DNA from: JASGDC01 sp047605865
GTDB lineage: Bacteria; Actinomycetota; Actinomycetes; Actinomycetales; Micrococcaceae
Direction: 5' to 3'
Length of the DNA: 49,543 bases
NCBI GenBank assembly: GCA_047605865.1
Contig: JASGFC010000012.1
Location: 1-49,543, forward strand
The translations under genes and the position numbers were made by a program. Numbering within the stretch: position 1 is the stretch's first letter; the number at the start of each line of letters is the position of its first letter. The notes under the pieces are model-generated. The model did no database searches, was not told the DNA's origin, and was given only the letters and a program-made list of their open reading frames with translations. Below, one piece after another: positions 17,859-26,928 of this stretch.

Positions 17859-18603
17859 GAACTACAACACCTCCAACAAAACGTCCAGCTTTTTGATTCT
17901 TGCGGTACGAAAAATACCTACTATCTTCAAAAGTACAAATATCAATCTCTTGTATCTCTACATATGCATCTTTAGCCTTGAAATTTTCTGCAACTTCTAA
18001 TCTAATACCTGATTTAAGGTCGAAAGAAGGTGTACCTTCTCGTGTTATTCCAGTACTTCCTGGAATAACATTTTCACAATCTTGTGCCATATGTGTTGGA
18101 ATTTCATAGCACAAAGAACAAATTGCAGGCCCAAGAATCACGGTCAAATCTCTAGCGCCTTGAGTATATAAATCAGTTAATGTTTTAGAAACAATGCTGC
18201 CTAAAACACCAGCTCTGCCAGCATGAGCGACAGCATAAAGACCAGCAGCATCATCGTAGATTAGAACTGGAACGCAGTCTGCCACCATTACTGCTGCAGC
18301 TGCTCCAGCACCACTGAAAACCAATGCATCAGTCTGCTGGACTTCTTCGCTCTTAAGACGTTGCTTGCCAGAAAAATGTTTAATATTACTGCTGTGAGTT
18401 TGACTCATGAATTGAAGATTACTGACAGATAATTCTGCTGCTAATTTCTGACGGTTCTTCTCCACAGATACAGGAATATCCCCAACGTGGAACGCTAGAT
18501 TAGTAGTTCCACATGGGGATATCTCTGAAAATCCTTGTGCTCCGGTAAAGAATAATTCTGTGCCGGAAGGTAATGTCTTAGACCATGTCAGCATGGAAGA
18601 CAT
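17839..18603 (-). CDS. pgeF: Peptidoglycan editing factor PgeF (YlmD/YfiH laccase-domain protein)
   Basis: Family members (DUF152) have been described as purine nucleoside phosphorylases/adenosine deaminases and as a factor that removes wrongly built UDP-MurNAc-L-Ser in E. coli. The conserved metal/active-site segments are MSQTHSSNI (His), VMVADCVPVLIYD (Cys) and AVAHAGRAGVLG (His). 254 residues. The gene starts five bases after ftsZ and overlaps yggS, the standard order ftsZ–pgeF–yggS–sepF. Confidence 0.92.
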   Translation of the reverse strand: MSSMLTWSKTLPSGTELFFTGAQGFSEISPCGTTNLAFHVGDIPVSVEKNRQKLAAELSVSNLQFMSQTHSSNIKHFSGKQRLKSEEVQQTDALVFSGAGAAAAVMVADCVPVLIYDDAAGLYAVAHAGRAGVLGSIVSKTLTDLYTQGARDLTVILGPAICSLCYEIPTHMAQDCENVIPGSTGITREGTPSFDLKSGIRLEVAENFKAKDAYVEIQEIDICTFEDSRYFSYRKNQKAGRFVGGVVVHENSTP

Positions 18604-18608
18604 AGAGC

Positions 18609-19868
18609 CTACTTCAAGAAGTCAGGAACGTCAAGATCGTCTTGAGAAGAAACCTGTGATGTTTGCTGTGGTTTCAGCCCACTGACGCTAGGAGTTTGTG
18701 GCTTGCTAGTTACAGGTGATGTTGCCTGCTGTGTTGAAACCTGACTAGTTTGTGACACAAGTTGCTCAGATTGTTTCTTTTCATTCTGAACTTCTTGTGG
18801 AGCTGAAAGATCTTCTTGTGCGTTAATGTCTTCAGGAAGTTCAGGAACTACACCCGTTTCTGAACCTTCTTGACCGTAGCCAAGACCCTTAGCAACGGTT
18901 GAATTCTGAGCTGCTTGCTCTTCTGGTGAATCAAAACCAGCAGCGATAACAGTAACACGAGCTTCATCACCAAGGCTGTCATCAATAACAGCACCAAAGA
19001 TGATGTTTGCATCTGGGTGTGCAACTTCTTGTACGAGACGAGCAGCTTCGTTGATTTCGAAAAGACCTAAATCACTGCCACCTTGGATAGAAAGAAGTAC
19101 ACCATGAGCTCCGTCAATGCTAGCTTCAAGCAAAGGAGACGCAATTGCGTATTCAGCTGCTTTAACTGCACGATCATCTCCAGTTGCAGCGCCAATACCC
19201 ATCAACGCACTTCCGGCACCTTCCATCACTGATTTAACATCAGCAAAGTCAAGGTTAATCAAACCTGGAGTAGTGATAAGGTCTGTAATGCCCTGAACAC
19301 CTGAAAGTAGTACAGTATCTGCAGAATGGAACGCATCAAGCATAGAAACATTCTGATCAGAGATAGAAAGCAGACGATCATTAGGAATAACAATAAGAGT
19401 ATCTACTTCTTCGCGCAGTGCTTCAATACCTGCATCTGCTTGAGTAGAACGACGACGTCCCTCAAAAGTAAATGGACGAGTTACTACACCAATAGTCAGT
19501 GCACCCATGGAACGGGCAATACGAGCAACTACAGGAGCACCGCCTGTACCTGTACCTCCACCTTCACCGGCAGTAACGAATACCATGTCAGCGCCTTCGA
19601 GAACTTCTTTGATCTCTTCTTCGTGATCTTCAGCAGACTTACGACCAACCTCAGGGTTAGCACCAGCACCAAGGCCACGTGTAAGGTCACGTCCAACATC
19701 AAGTTTTACATCTGCATCTGACATTAACAGTGCTTGCGCATCAGTATTAATAGCGATAAATTCAACGCCTTTTAAACCAGCTTCAATCATACGATTAACG
19801 GCATTAACGCCACCGCCACCGATACCAACGACTTTAATCACTGCCAAATAGTTTTGGGGTGCTACCAC
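18609..19868 (-). CDS. ftsZ: Cell division GTPase FtsZ
   Basis: Tubulin-like GTPase that forms the Z-ring. The GTP-binding loop GGGTGTGG is at 103–110, with upstream VGIGGGGVNAV and a T7 loop NLDFADVKSVM. After the core (about residue 320) come a Gln/Ser/Thr-rich linker and the conserved C-terminal peptide DDLDVPDFLK that binds SepF and FtsW. 419 residues. The start is GTG at 19868 with GAGGAG five bases upstream; an overlapping ATG at 19870 is out of frame. A 132-base gap separates it from ftsQ and contains a TATAAT. Confidence 0.97.
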   Translation of the reverse strand: MVAPQNYLAVIKVVGIGGGGVNAVNRMIEAGLKGVEFIAINTDAQALLMSDADVKLDVGRDLTRGLGAGANPEVGRKSAEDHEEEIKEVLEGADMVFVTAGEGGGTGTGGAPVVARIARSMGALTIGVVTRPFTFEGRRRSTQADAGIEALREEVDTLIVIPNDRLLSISDQNVSMLDAFHSADTVLLSGVQGITDLITTPGLINLDFADVKSVMEGAGSALMGIGAATGDDRAVKAAEYAIASPLLEASIDGAHGVLLSIQGGSDLGLFEINEAARLVQEVAHPDANIIFGAVIDDSLGDEARVTVIAAGFDSPEEQAAQNSTVAKGLGYGQEGSETGVVPELPEDINAQEDLSAPQEVQNEKKQSEQLVSQTSQVSTQQATSPVTSKPQTPSVSGLKPQQTSQVSSQDDLDVPDFLK

Positions 19869-19945
19869 ATTTACTCCTCTAAGAAGTTAGTCTTTACAAT
19901 TACTCTTTTGAGCAAAATTATTTATATATTGTGAGCTTACTTCAC

Positions 19946-19951
19946 ATTATA
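19946..19951 (-). promoter_or_regulatory. Candidate -10 box TATAAT for ftsZ
   Basis: Consensus TATAAT on the minus strand in the ftsQ–ftsZ gap. It would give a leader of about 70 bases ending in the GAGGAG ribosome site of ftsZ. The -35 region is poor. A second AT-rich stretch (TATATAAAT) lies nearer the gene. Confidence 0.4.
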
Positions 19952-20000
19952 AAACATTACAAGTTCATAAAATTTTACTATACTCGTGTTGTATTTGATA

Positions 20001-21233
20001 CTATCCTGGTGATGTGCCTTGATCATTATAACCAGACTGACTTCCACCAGTACTACCATCATTGTATGGTAAATCCATTGGTTGAGCATCATAACTTGTA
20101 ATCTGAGGCTCTCCACCAGTTGTAGTTGGACGTTCTGGAGTTGATACATCATAATCTTGCACTCCAGAAGCAAGGTTCTTGTCCATAAGAACCTTTAAAA
20201 CTTTTCCTTTGAATTGACTCTGTGAAGAATCTCCCCAATGTACTTGTGCCCCATTTTTCAGTGTAAGCAGAGCAGATGTCGGTGATGACGCAGCAATCTT
20301 ATCTACCTGTGGCACCATATCTTGGGGCATGCCATGCATCACAGCAGAAAGTAAAGCAAAACTATCTTGATTAAGAGCCGCCTTGCCCCCGTCTAATACT
20401 GGAACTTTAGCATCATCACGATTTTGAACTTGTCTTAATTCCACTCCATTAGCATCAATAACAATATAGTGATCACCATCTTGAATCATGGCAGCTTCAG
20501 GACGTTCAGTAACGTTAACAACTAATGTACTTGGTGGCTTTGCCTGAACTGCAACATCTTGAATCTGGCTCAAATCTACAACATGCTTTAAAACATCTGT
20601 TCGATTTACTTTAGCCAGCGGTTCGCCTTTTAAGTCATTGAGGTGCTGCTCAATTTGTTCAGTGCTTACTACGCTATTACCTCTAACATCAATGTTTCGC
20701 ACTGACATGGCCGATGAGTTAACTAAAAGCCATACCACCGCATAAACTAGAAACATAGGTAGTAGAATTCCGATAGCAATTTTAAGCTTCTTCGGAACTT
20801 TATCAACAGTCTTTTCTTTAATCAGTGCAATAGTACTGTTTTGTGGGGCACGGGAAAGACTACGCACCTCAACGTGGTTGTTCTTCCCTTGATCTGCAGG
20901 CTTTTTCGTTGAACCCTTTGCTTTATTAAAGGCTTTTTGCGAAGCATGCTTAATTTTAGCTACACCCTTTTGTGAACTAGGTACAGCTGGTTTAAGCTTC
21001 TGCTCTTGATTGAGTTTTGCTTGAACTTTTACTGGATCAAGTTTAGGTAAAGACTGGGCACCTTTATTATTTAGAACACGATGTGTAACTTGCTCTTGCC
21101 CTGTAACAGGCATAGGACTAGCTTGAGTTTCTTGCGCAGCTCGCTGTTGCGTTGCTTGTTGCTGGGCAGAATTCTGCCGCTGAAGTGTTTTTGCTAACCC
21201 AGGCTTACGACGATGGGGTTTATTCTCAGACAT
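20001..21233 (-). CDS. ftsQ: Cell division protein FtsQ
   Basis: Bitopic divisome protein linking FtsL/FtsB and the septal synthase. The long cytoplasmic N-terminus (about 1–150) is Gln-, Lys- and Ala-rich and looks disordered. One membrane span follows (LKIAIGILLPMFLVYAVVWL), then the POTRA domain (VRNIDVRGNSVVSTEQIEQH) and beta domain (VTERPEAAMIQDGDHYIVID). The tail is Gly/Ser/Asp-rich. An upstream in-frame ATG at 21239 exists, but AAAGGA is five bases before the ATG at 21233, so the latter is preferred. The start overlaps the murC stop. Confidence 0.92.
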   Translation of the reverse strand: MSENKPHRRKPGLAKTLQRQNSAQQQATQQRAAQETQASPMPVTGQEQVTHRVLNNKGAQSLPKLDPVKVQAKLNQEQKLKPAVPSSQKGVAKIKHASQKAFNKAKGSTKKPADQGKNNHVEVRSLSRAPQNSTIALIKEKTVDKVPKKLKIAIGILLPMFLVYAVVWLLVNSSAMSVRNIDVRGNSVVSTEQIEQHLNDLKGEPLAKVNRTDVLKHVVDLSQIQDVAVQAKPPSTLVVNVTERPEAAMIQDGDHYIVIDANGVELRQVQNRDDAKVPVLDGGKAALNQDSFALLSAVMHGMPQDMVPQVDKIAASSPTSALLTLKNGAQVHWGDSSQSQFKGKVLKVLMDKNLASGVQDYDVSTPERPTTTGGEPQITSYDAQPMDLPYNDGSTGGSQSGYNDQGTSPG

Positions 21234-22617
21234 TACCATCCTTTAAACAGGCAATAATATCATTTCCTAATAACGTAACATCACCGGCTCCGATAGTAAG
21301 GATGACATCTCCAGCAGAAGCACCTACACATATATCGTGGACTGCTTGAGTTTTATCAGGAACAAAGTCTAATTTTTTACTAAAATTAGTAATACTTTCC
21401 CCGGAGATGTTGTCATAGCGAGTTTCTCTAGCACCATAAACATCAAGGACAATACACTCATCTGCAAGATTAAGTGCTTCAGCAAACTCTTGAGCAAAGG
21501 CAATAGTTCTACTATACAAATGAGGCTGAAAAATCGCCCGAACTTGATGTGAACCAGCAACTTCTCTGGCTGCTTTTAACACTGAGAACACCTCAGTAGG
21601 ATGATGCGCGTAATCATCATAAACTCTCACTGAGTTAACCTCACCTTTGAAGTCAAAACGGCGCGCAGCCCCCTTAAAATGTGCAAGCGCTACTTCACTT
21701 TTTTCGATGTCAGCTCCAGCAAGTGCAGCAGCAATCAGCGCAGCAGTTGCATTATAAGCATTATGTCTACCAGGTAGATTTACAGTGCAATTTTTACCAT
21801 TGAGTTGTGTAAGATTTTTAAGTTGAGTATTAAGAGTGAAATTACTTTTACCCTGAATAATTTTAAAATCAGAAATAACCACATCAGCAGTTGTAAAGCC
21901 ATAGGTAATGACTGACTTTCGAGAAGTTAAAGTTTTAAGCAAGCGCTGAACACCTGCATCATCTGCACAAGTAACAATAGCACCTTCATGCTCTAGCACC
22001 TGATGCATGAAAGTTTCAAAAGCAGCAAAAACTTTCTCTTCTGTTCCATAAAAATCAAGGTGATCTGCCTCAACGTTAGTTACAATCCCAATTTTTGGGT
22101 AGTACTTCAAAAATGAAGCATCAGATTCATCAGCTTCAGCAACAAACCACTTACTTTGCTCTTGCGTAGCAAAGCCTTCTAAATCAGTTACAGGAGCACC
22201 AATTGCATGGCCAGGATTAATTCCACCTGCTGCAAAAGCCACAGCAGTCAAGGCTGAAGTGCTGGTTTTACCATGAGTTCCAGCAACACAAACTCCTAAA
22301 TTATTATTAACAAGATAAGCCAAAGCATCTGAACGATGAATCACATTTAAGCCACGCTCTTTGGCTGCTTTAAGTTCAGGATTCTCATCTTTAATAGCGC
22401 TTGATACTACCACTGTTTGAGCTTCCCCTAATTGCTGAGCATCGTGACCAAGATAGACAGTGGCTCCTTGGTTTTTAAGTTTCAAAAAATTTGGTGTTTC
22501 TTGAGCATCAGAACCAGACACTTTATACCCTTGCGCAATAAAGTTCTGAGCAATGGGCGCCATTCCAGCTCCACCGATGGCAATAAAATGTATAGGTCCT
22601 TGCAGTTTCTTTGTCAT
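21226..22617 (-). CDS. murC: UDP-N-acetylmuramate–L-alanine ligase
   Basis: Adds L-Ala to UDP-MurNAc, the first peptide step of peptidoglycan precursor synthesis. N-terminal UDP-binding fold IHFIAIGGAGMAPIAQNFIA; ATP loop VAGTHGKTSTSALTAVA; central domain marks EADESDASFLKYYPKIGIVT and NVEADHLDFYG; C-terminal domain VYDDYAHHPTEV and FQPHLYSRT. 463 residues, full length. It overlaps murG by ATGA and runs into ftsQ. Confidence 0.96.
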   Translation of the reverse strand: MTKKLQGPIHFIAIGGAGMAPIAQNFIAQGYKVSGSDAQETPNFLKLKNQGATVYLGHDAQQLGEAQTVVVSSAIKDENPELKAAKERGLNVIHRSDALAYLVNNNLGVCVAGTHGKTSTSALTAVAFAAGGINPGHAIGAPVTDLEGFATQEQSKWFVAEADESDASFLKYYPKIGIVTNVEADHLDFYGTEEKVFAAFETFMHQVLEHEGAIVTCADDAGVQRLLKTLTSRKSVITYGFTTADVVISDFKIIQGKSNFTLNTQLKNLTQLNGKNCTVNLPGRHNAYNATAALIAAALAGADIEKSEVALAHFKGAARRFDFKGEVNSVRVYDDYAHHPTEVFSVLKAAREVAGSHQVRAIFQPHLYSRTIAFAQEFAEALNLADECIVLDVYGARETRYDNISGESITNFSKKLDFVPDKTQAVHDICVGASAGDVILTIGAGDVTLLGNDIIACLKDGNV

Positions 22618-23699
22618 TGCTGTGCTACCTTTGCAATCATGTTCGCCATCAAGACATCAGCATCACGTTTACCTATCCCATAAGCTATAGCTGACATGCT
22701 TGCTAGCTTATCATCATCTTCAAGTGTAGGTATAACAGTTTCTTTAAAATAAGCAGAATTTAGCTCAGCATTATCTATCATGAGTGCTCCTTGAGCATCT
22801 ACTACTGGCTGGGCATTTAATTTTTGCTCTCCATTGCCCACAGGCAAGGGAACAAAAATAGCAGGAACTCCAACAGCACATACTTCTGAAACTGTTCCAG
22901 AACCTGCACGACACATCAACAAATCTGCTGCAGCATAAACATTTTCCATTTTGGTGATAAATTCACGTTGGTGGTAATGATGGCTAGCACCCCGGACCTC
23001 AATTTTTTTACCAGGACCAACGATGTGCAAAATTTGAAACTTTTCAGGATCAAAAAGACCCAAACTTTTAATTAACGCCTCGTTTATGCTCTGAGCGCCA
23101 GAAGATCCGCCTGTCACAATTAATGTTTTTTTATAAGGGTTAAGGCCTAGTTGTTCGCGAGCATCTCGTTGATGTTTCTTACGGTCTAGTCCAGAAATGC
23201 TCTTTTTCATTGGCATTCCAACATAAACTCCACCTTCAAGTGGAATTTCCTTAAAGGCTAAACCAACTCCTGCAGCTTTCTTCACACCCATCTTATTAGC
23301 CATTCCTGGAATCATGTTAGCTTCGTGCATAACATAAGGAATACCAAGCTGCTGTGCCGCTAAGTATGCTGGAGTGGAAACATAACCACCCACACCAAAA
23401 ACAACTTCTACCTTGTGGTCAATAATAAGTTTCTTTGTCTTTTTAAGAGCACGATAAAACTTTGTGGGGAACGATAATGCGTAGCTGTTAACGTTTCGAG
23501 GAAAAGGCACTCGGTCAATAGTCTCAAGGGTAAAACCAGCTTCAGGAACAAGTTTTTCTTCAAGTCCTTCTTTAGTACCAAGGGCAAGAATTTTTGCGTC
23601 TGGATATAGTTCTCTGAGCTCTACAGCTACAGCAAGCATGGGATTAACATGTCCAGCTGTTCCGCCACCAGCAACAAGGACAGAAGATAATGGTTTCAT
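22614..23699 (-). CDS. murG: UDP-GlcNAc–undecaprenyl-PP-MurNAc-pentapeptide GlcNAc transferase
   Basis: Peripheral membrane GT28 glycosyltransferase that converts lipid I to lipid II. GGGTAGHVNPMLAVA is the N-terminal glycine-rich loop; YVMHEANMIPGMANK and the C-terminal VTGGSSGAQSINEAL, then MCRAGSGTVSEVCAVGVPAI with FVPLP, form the donor site. 361 residues. The ATG overlaps the ftsW stop (ATGA) and the stop overlaps the murC start (ATGA). Confidence 0.96.
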   Translation of the reverse strand: MKPLSSVLVAGGGTAGHVNPMLAVAVELRELYPDAKILALGTKEGLEEKLVPEAGFTLETIDRVPFPRNVNSYALSFPTKFYRALKKTKKLIIDHKVEVVFGVGGYVSTPAYLAAQQLGIPYVMHEANMIPGMANKMGVKKAAGVGLAFKEIPLEGGVYVGMPMKKSISGLDRKKHQRDAREQLGLNPYKKTLIVTGGSSGAQSINEALIKSLGLFDPEKFQILHIVGPGKKIEVRGASHHYHQREFITKMENVYAAADLLMCRAGSGTVSEVCAVGVPAIFVPLPVGNGEQKLNAQPVVDAQGALMIDNAELNSAYFKETVIPTLEDDDKLASMSAIAYGIGKRDADVLMANMIAKVAQQ

Positions 23700-25453
23700 T
23701 TTCTTGCCCTCCTCGGTGGTTGAGGTAAAGGCTTACCTCTATTTTTCCGTGATGTTTGTATAGCCTTAGCTTGCGCTGTAGTTGGCATGGCAGCAGCTTG
23801 TGTAACTGAGTTTTGCTCAATAGTGGCTACATTTTGTGGGTTTACTATAGTCTGCTCAGAACCATAAAATGGTTCAAGAGTGCTTTGTTGAGCAACAACT
23901 GCTGGTGCTTGGTAAGGTTGTTGCGCATAATACTGTGGAACGTTCTGGACGCTTTGAATAGTATTATTCGGATTATGTTGAACAGAAGGAATCGGCTGGG
24001 AAACAGCTTGAATTACTGTTCTAGGTTTGTGCTGAACTTTCTTACTAGCAACTGCATTGACTCTGGCATTAACTGGAGCAACCTCAGGAGTAGTAACTCG
24101 TGTTCTTTTCTTTAGCTGCTTTGATTGAGATACTCCACGATACTTGAAATCACGAGTGTTGTTCTCATCTCCTTCTTTTGGCTCGGTTCGAGCAAAAGAA
24201 AGTACCATCCCAATAGCGGCAAGAGTGAAAAGCATAGCTGTACCACCGGCAGATATAAGTGGTAAAGGAACACCAATGACGGGCAAAATACCAACAACCA
24301 TTCCCATGTTCACCAAAGCTTGTACGATAATCCAGCTCATAACGCAGCCTGTAGCAATACGAATATAAGGGTCCCTATGCCTAGTAATGATACGTGTAAA
24401 AGCTAAGATGAGTACAACGAAGAGGACAACCACAGAGAAAGTACCAATAAAGCCTAGCTCTTCCCCTAAAACTGCGAAAATGTAGTCATTATGTGCTTCT
24501 GGAAGCCAAGACCACTTTTCACGACTAGCACCTAATCCCACGCCAAACCAATGTCCACTGGCTAGTCCGTAGCGACCAGATACTGATTGCCAACAAAGAC
24601 CTGAGAGATCATCTCCACAACTTCTCCAGCTAGCTATACGAGCTAAACGGTTGCCGCCATCTTTACCAAAGGCAAGTAATAAGATACCTACAGAACCAAT
24701 AAGACCTAAGCGCATAACCCACTTCATAGGAACACCGGCTATAAAAATTCCACCAGCGATAATAGCAATGATGATAAGTGTAGTTCCCATATCGTGCCCA
24801 AGCCAGACAAGAAAAACAATGATGCTTGAAGGCAAGAGAACAGACCTAGCCACTACCATCGGATCTGAAAGATATTTACGTTTCAAAGAAAGCACATAGG
24901 GGATATATAAACATAGCGCGTATTTAGCTAACTCAGAAGGCTGTCCGCTAAAAGGACCAAGAACAAGCCAGTTCTTGTTACCATTAACTTCCTTACCTAA
25001 AGGTGTTACCTGAACCATTGCTAAAAGTATGATAGCAAGCCATAAAATAGTTAAGGTAAATTTTTTATTACGGTACACATCTTTTGGCACGTGAGCACCG
25101 ACCCATAAAGCAATACCCCCTGCAACAGCCCACGCTAACTGTCTCAGAAAAATTCCATAACTTGATGTACCTTGGCTAATTGCCTCAACAGAAGAAGCAG
25201 AAAGCACCATAATAACCCCTAGAATAACGAGAAGAATCGTTGAGGTAAGAATCATGTAGTAACTAGCAGTATCGTTACTAAGCCCTTTGGGAACATAACG
25301 TTGCGAAGCACCTAGAAAATTAACTGAAAATTCTTTAGCCTTAGCAAGAAAAGACTGAAAAGGTGTTTTCTCAACCGGACGTGCAGTTTTTTGCTTCGGT
25401 TTACTCACTGGCTTTTGAGGATTTTGTGGGCGAACAGGTGTTTGAGTTGACAT
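23696..25453 (-). CDS. ftsW: Septal peptidoglycan polymerase FtsW
   Basis: SEDS-family glycosyltransferase that polymerises lipid II at the septum with FtsI. About ten membrane spans lie between residues 65 and 430, including FSGQPSELAKYALCLYIPYV, HWFGVGLGASREKWSWLPEA and HNDYIFAVLGEELGFIGT, with PLPLISAGGTAM near the end. A basic N-terminal extension (about 1–55) and a Gln/Pro/Val-rich C-terminal tail of about 150 residues make it 585 residues, longer than typical forms near 400; the tail looks disordered and cytoplasmic. It abuts murD directly. Confidence 0.95.
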   Translation of the reverse strand: MSTQTPVRPQNPQKPVSKPKQKTARPVEKTPFQSFLAKAKEFSVNFLGASQRYVPKGLSNDTASYYMILTSTILLVILGVIMVLSASSVEAISQGTSSYGIFLRQLAWAVAGGIALWVGAHVPKDVYRNKKFTLTILWLAIILLAMVQVTPLGKEVNGNKNWLVLGPFSGQPSELAKYALCLYIPYVLSLKRKYLSDPMVVARSVLLPSSIIVFLVWLGHDMGTTLIIIAIIAGGIFIAGVPMKWVMRLGLIGSVGILLLAFGKDGGNRLARIASWRSCGDDLSGLCWQSVSGRYGLASGHWFGVGLGASREKWSWLPEAHNDYIFAVLGEELGFIGTFSVVVLFVVLILAFTRIITRHRDPYIRIATGCVMSWIIVQALVNMGMVVGILPVIGVPLPLISAGGTAMLFTLAAIGMVLSFARTEPKEGDENNTRDFKYRGVSQSKQLKKRTRVTTPEVAPVNARVNAVASKKVQHKPRTVIQAVSQPIPSVQHNPNNTIQSVQNVPQYYAQQPYQAPAVVAQQSTLEPFYGSEQTIVNPQNVATIEQNSVTQAAAMPTTAQAKAIQTSRKNRGKPLPQPPRRARK

Positions 25454-26923
25454 CTACTCCCCCTTTATATGTGCGATAGCTTGGACAAAACTATTTCCTC
25501 TATCTTCATAGGACTCAAATTGATCCATAGAGGCCGCTGCTGGAGCTAACAAAACAGTATCACCTGATTGAGCTACCTTTTGAGCTAGTTCAATCACTTC
25601 AGGCATAATATCTTGACGTTCAGAACTTTTTGTATCATATACTGGCAACTCAGGGGCTTCTTTTTGTAGGGCAAGCTGCAATGGAGTTTTGTCCTTACCT
25701 ATAAGAATAACAGCCTTTAATCTGTTTTTAAATGATGATATTAACTCTTGATATTGTGCTCCTTTTGGCAAACCACCAGCTACCCAAATGATGTTGTCAA
25801 AGGCAGCAAGAGAAGCAGCTGCAGCATGAGGGTTCGTAGCTTTAGAATCATTAACCCAGTCAATACCATTTACAGTTGCTACATGTTCCATTCGATGCCC
25901 ACCAGCACGATAATTGTGTAAACCAGCTTGCACAGCTGCTGGAGGAACGTCTATTGCCCTGGCAAGTGCTGCAGCAGCTAAAGCATTCGTCACTGTATGA
26001 GGGGCAAGTGGTTTCCCTAAATCTTCAAATTTAGCTAGCTCAAGAGCGCTGGTTCTGCGTTCTTTCAAAAAAGCACGGTCGCAGAGTACATCTCCTACTA
26101 CTCCCAACATTCCAACAGCAGGACTCCCCTTTGTAAAACCAATAGCTCTAGCACCTTCTTGAACATCAGCATTTTCTACCATCTGTCTAGTAACAGGATC
26201 TTCAACGTTGTAGACACAAGCAATCTTTACCTGATGGTAGGCTTTAGCTTTTGCGAGAGCGTATTCTTCTTGACTACCATGCCAATCAATATGATCTGGT
26301 GCAATATTAAGCACGACAGCTGCTTCAGCTGAAATACTCTGACTCCAATGCAACTGGAAACTAGAAAGTTCACATGCAAAGACATCATATTCTACTGGTT
26401 CACGAATTGCATCAAGGATGGGAGTTCCGATATTACCAGCTGCAATTGCTTTAAGTCCCGCATGCTGGAGAATAGACTCCAACATGCCAGTGGTAGTAGT
26501 TTTACCATTAGTGCCAGTGATAATAAGCCATTGAGCTGTTTTCTTTCCTTGGCGTTCACGCACTCGCCACGCAAGTTCCACATCACCCCAAATAGGGATA
26601 CCTTGTTGTTGAGCCTCTTGAAAAAGTTCATGATGTGGTGGCCAGCCTGGCGAGGTAACAATGAGGTCAAATTCAGAATGGGAAATAGCTAATTTAGTTT
26701 GTTTTTCATCAGTGAGTAGAACTCCACCAATAATTTTTAAGGTCTGAGCACGATCACTAGTTTTCTCATTTTTCAAAGCATTAGCATCAAAAACTGTTAC
26801 CTTAGCGCCAAGCTCTAATAAGGTATCTGCACAGGAAAATCCAGCAACGCCAAGACCAGTAACAAGTACCTTAAGTCCCTGCCACTTTGAATCCCATGAT
26901 GTTAAATGCGACAAATCTTTCAT
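25454..26923 (-). CDS. murD: UDP-N-acetylmuramoylalanine–D-glutamate ligase
   Basis: Adds D-Glu to UDP-MurNAc-L-Ala. N-terminal LVTGLGVAGFSCADTLLELG; ATP loop ITGTNGKTTTTGMLESIL; CELSSFQLHWSQSISAEAAV, NIAPDHIDWHG, and the C-terminal VNDSKATNPHAAAASLAAF and WVAGGLPKGAQYQEL. 489 residues, within the family range. Six bases after mraY and directly followed by ftsW. Confidence 0.96.
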   Translation of the reverse strand: MKDLSHLTSWDSKWQGLKVLVTGLGVAGFSCADTLLELGAKVTVFDANALKNEKTSDRAQTLKIIGGVLLTDEKQTKLAISHSEFDLIVTSPGWPPHHELFQEAQQQGIPIWGDVELAWRVRERQGKKTAQWLIITGTNGKTTTTGMLESILQHAGLKAIAAGNIGTPILDAIREPVEYDVFACELSSFQLHWSQSISAEAAVVLNIAPDHIDWHGSQEEYALAKAKAYHQVKIACVYNVEDPVTRQMVENADVQEGARAIGFTKGSPAVGMLGVVGDVLCDRAFLKERRTSALELAKFEDLGKPLAPHTVTNALAAAALARAIDVPPAAVQAGLHNYRAGGHRMEHVATVNGIDWVNDSKATNPHAAAASLAAFDNIIWVAGGLPKGAQYQELISSFKNRLKAVILIGKDKTPLQLALQKEAPELPVYDTKSSERQDIMPEVIELAQKVAQSGDTVLLAPAAASMDQFESYEDRGNSFVQAIAHIKGE

Positions 26924-26928
26924 AAATT

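Noticed and set aside
19326..19721. 131-residue open frame on the plus strand opposite ftsZ
   Set aside because: Low-complexity Thr/Ser/Cys composition, no ribosome site, and the minus-strand frame is unmistakable FtsZ.
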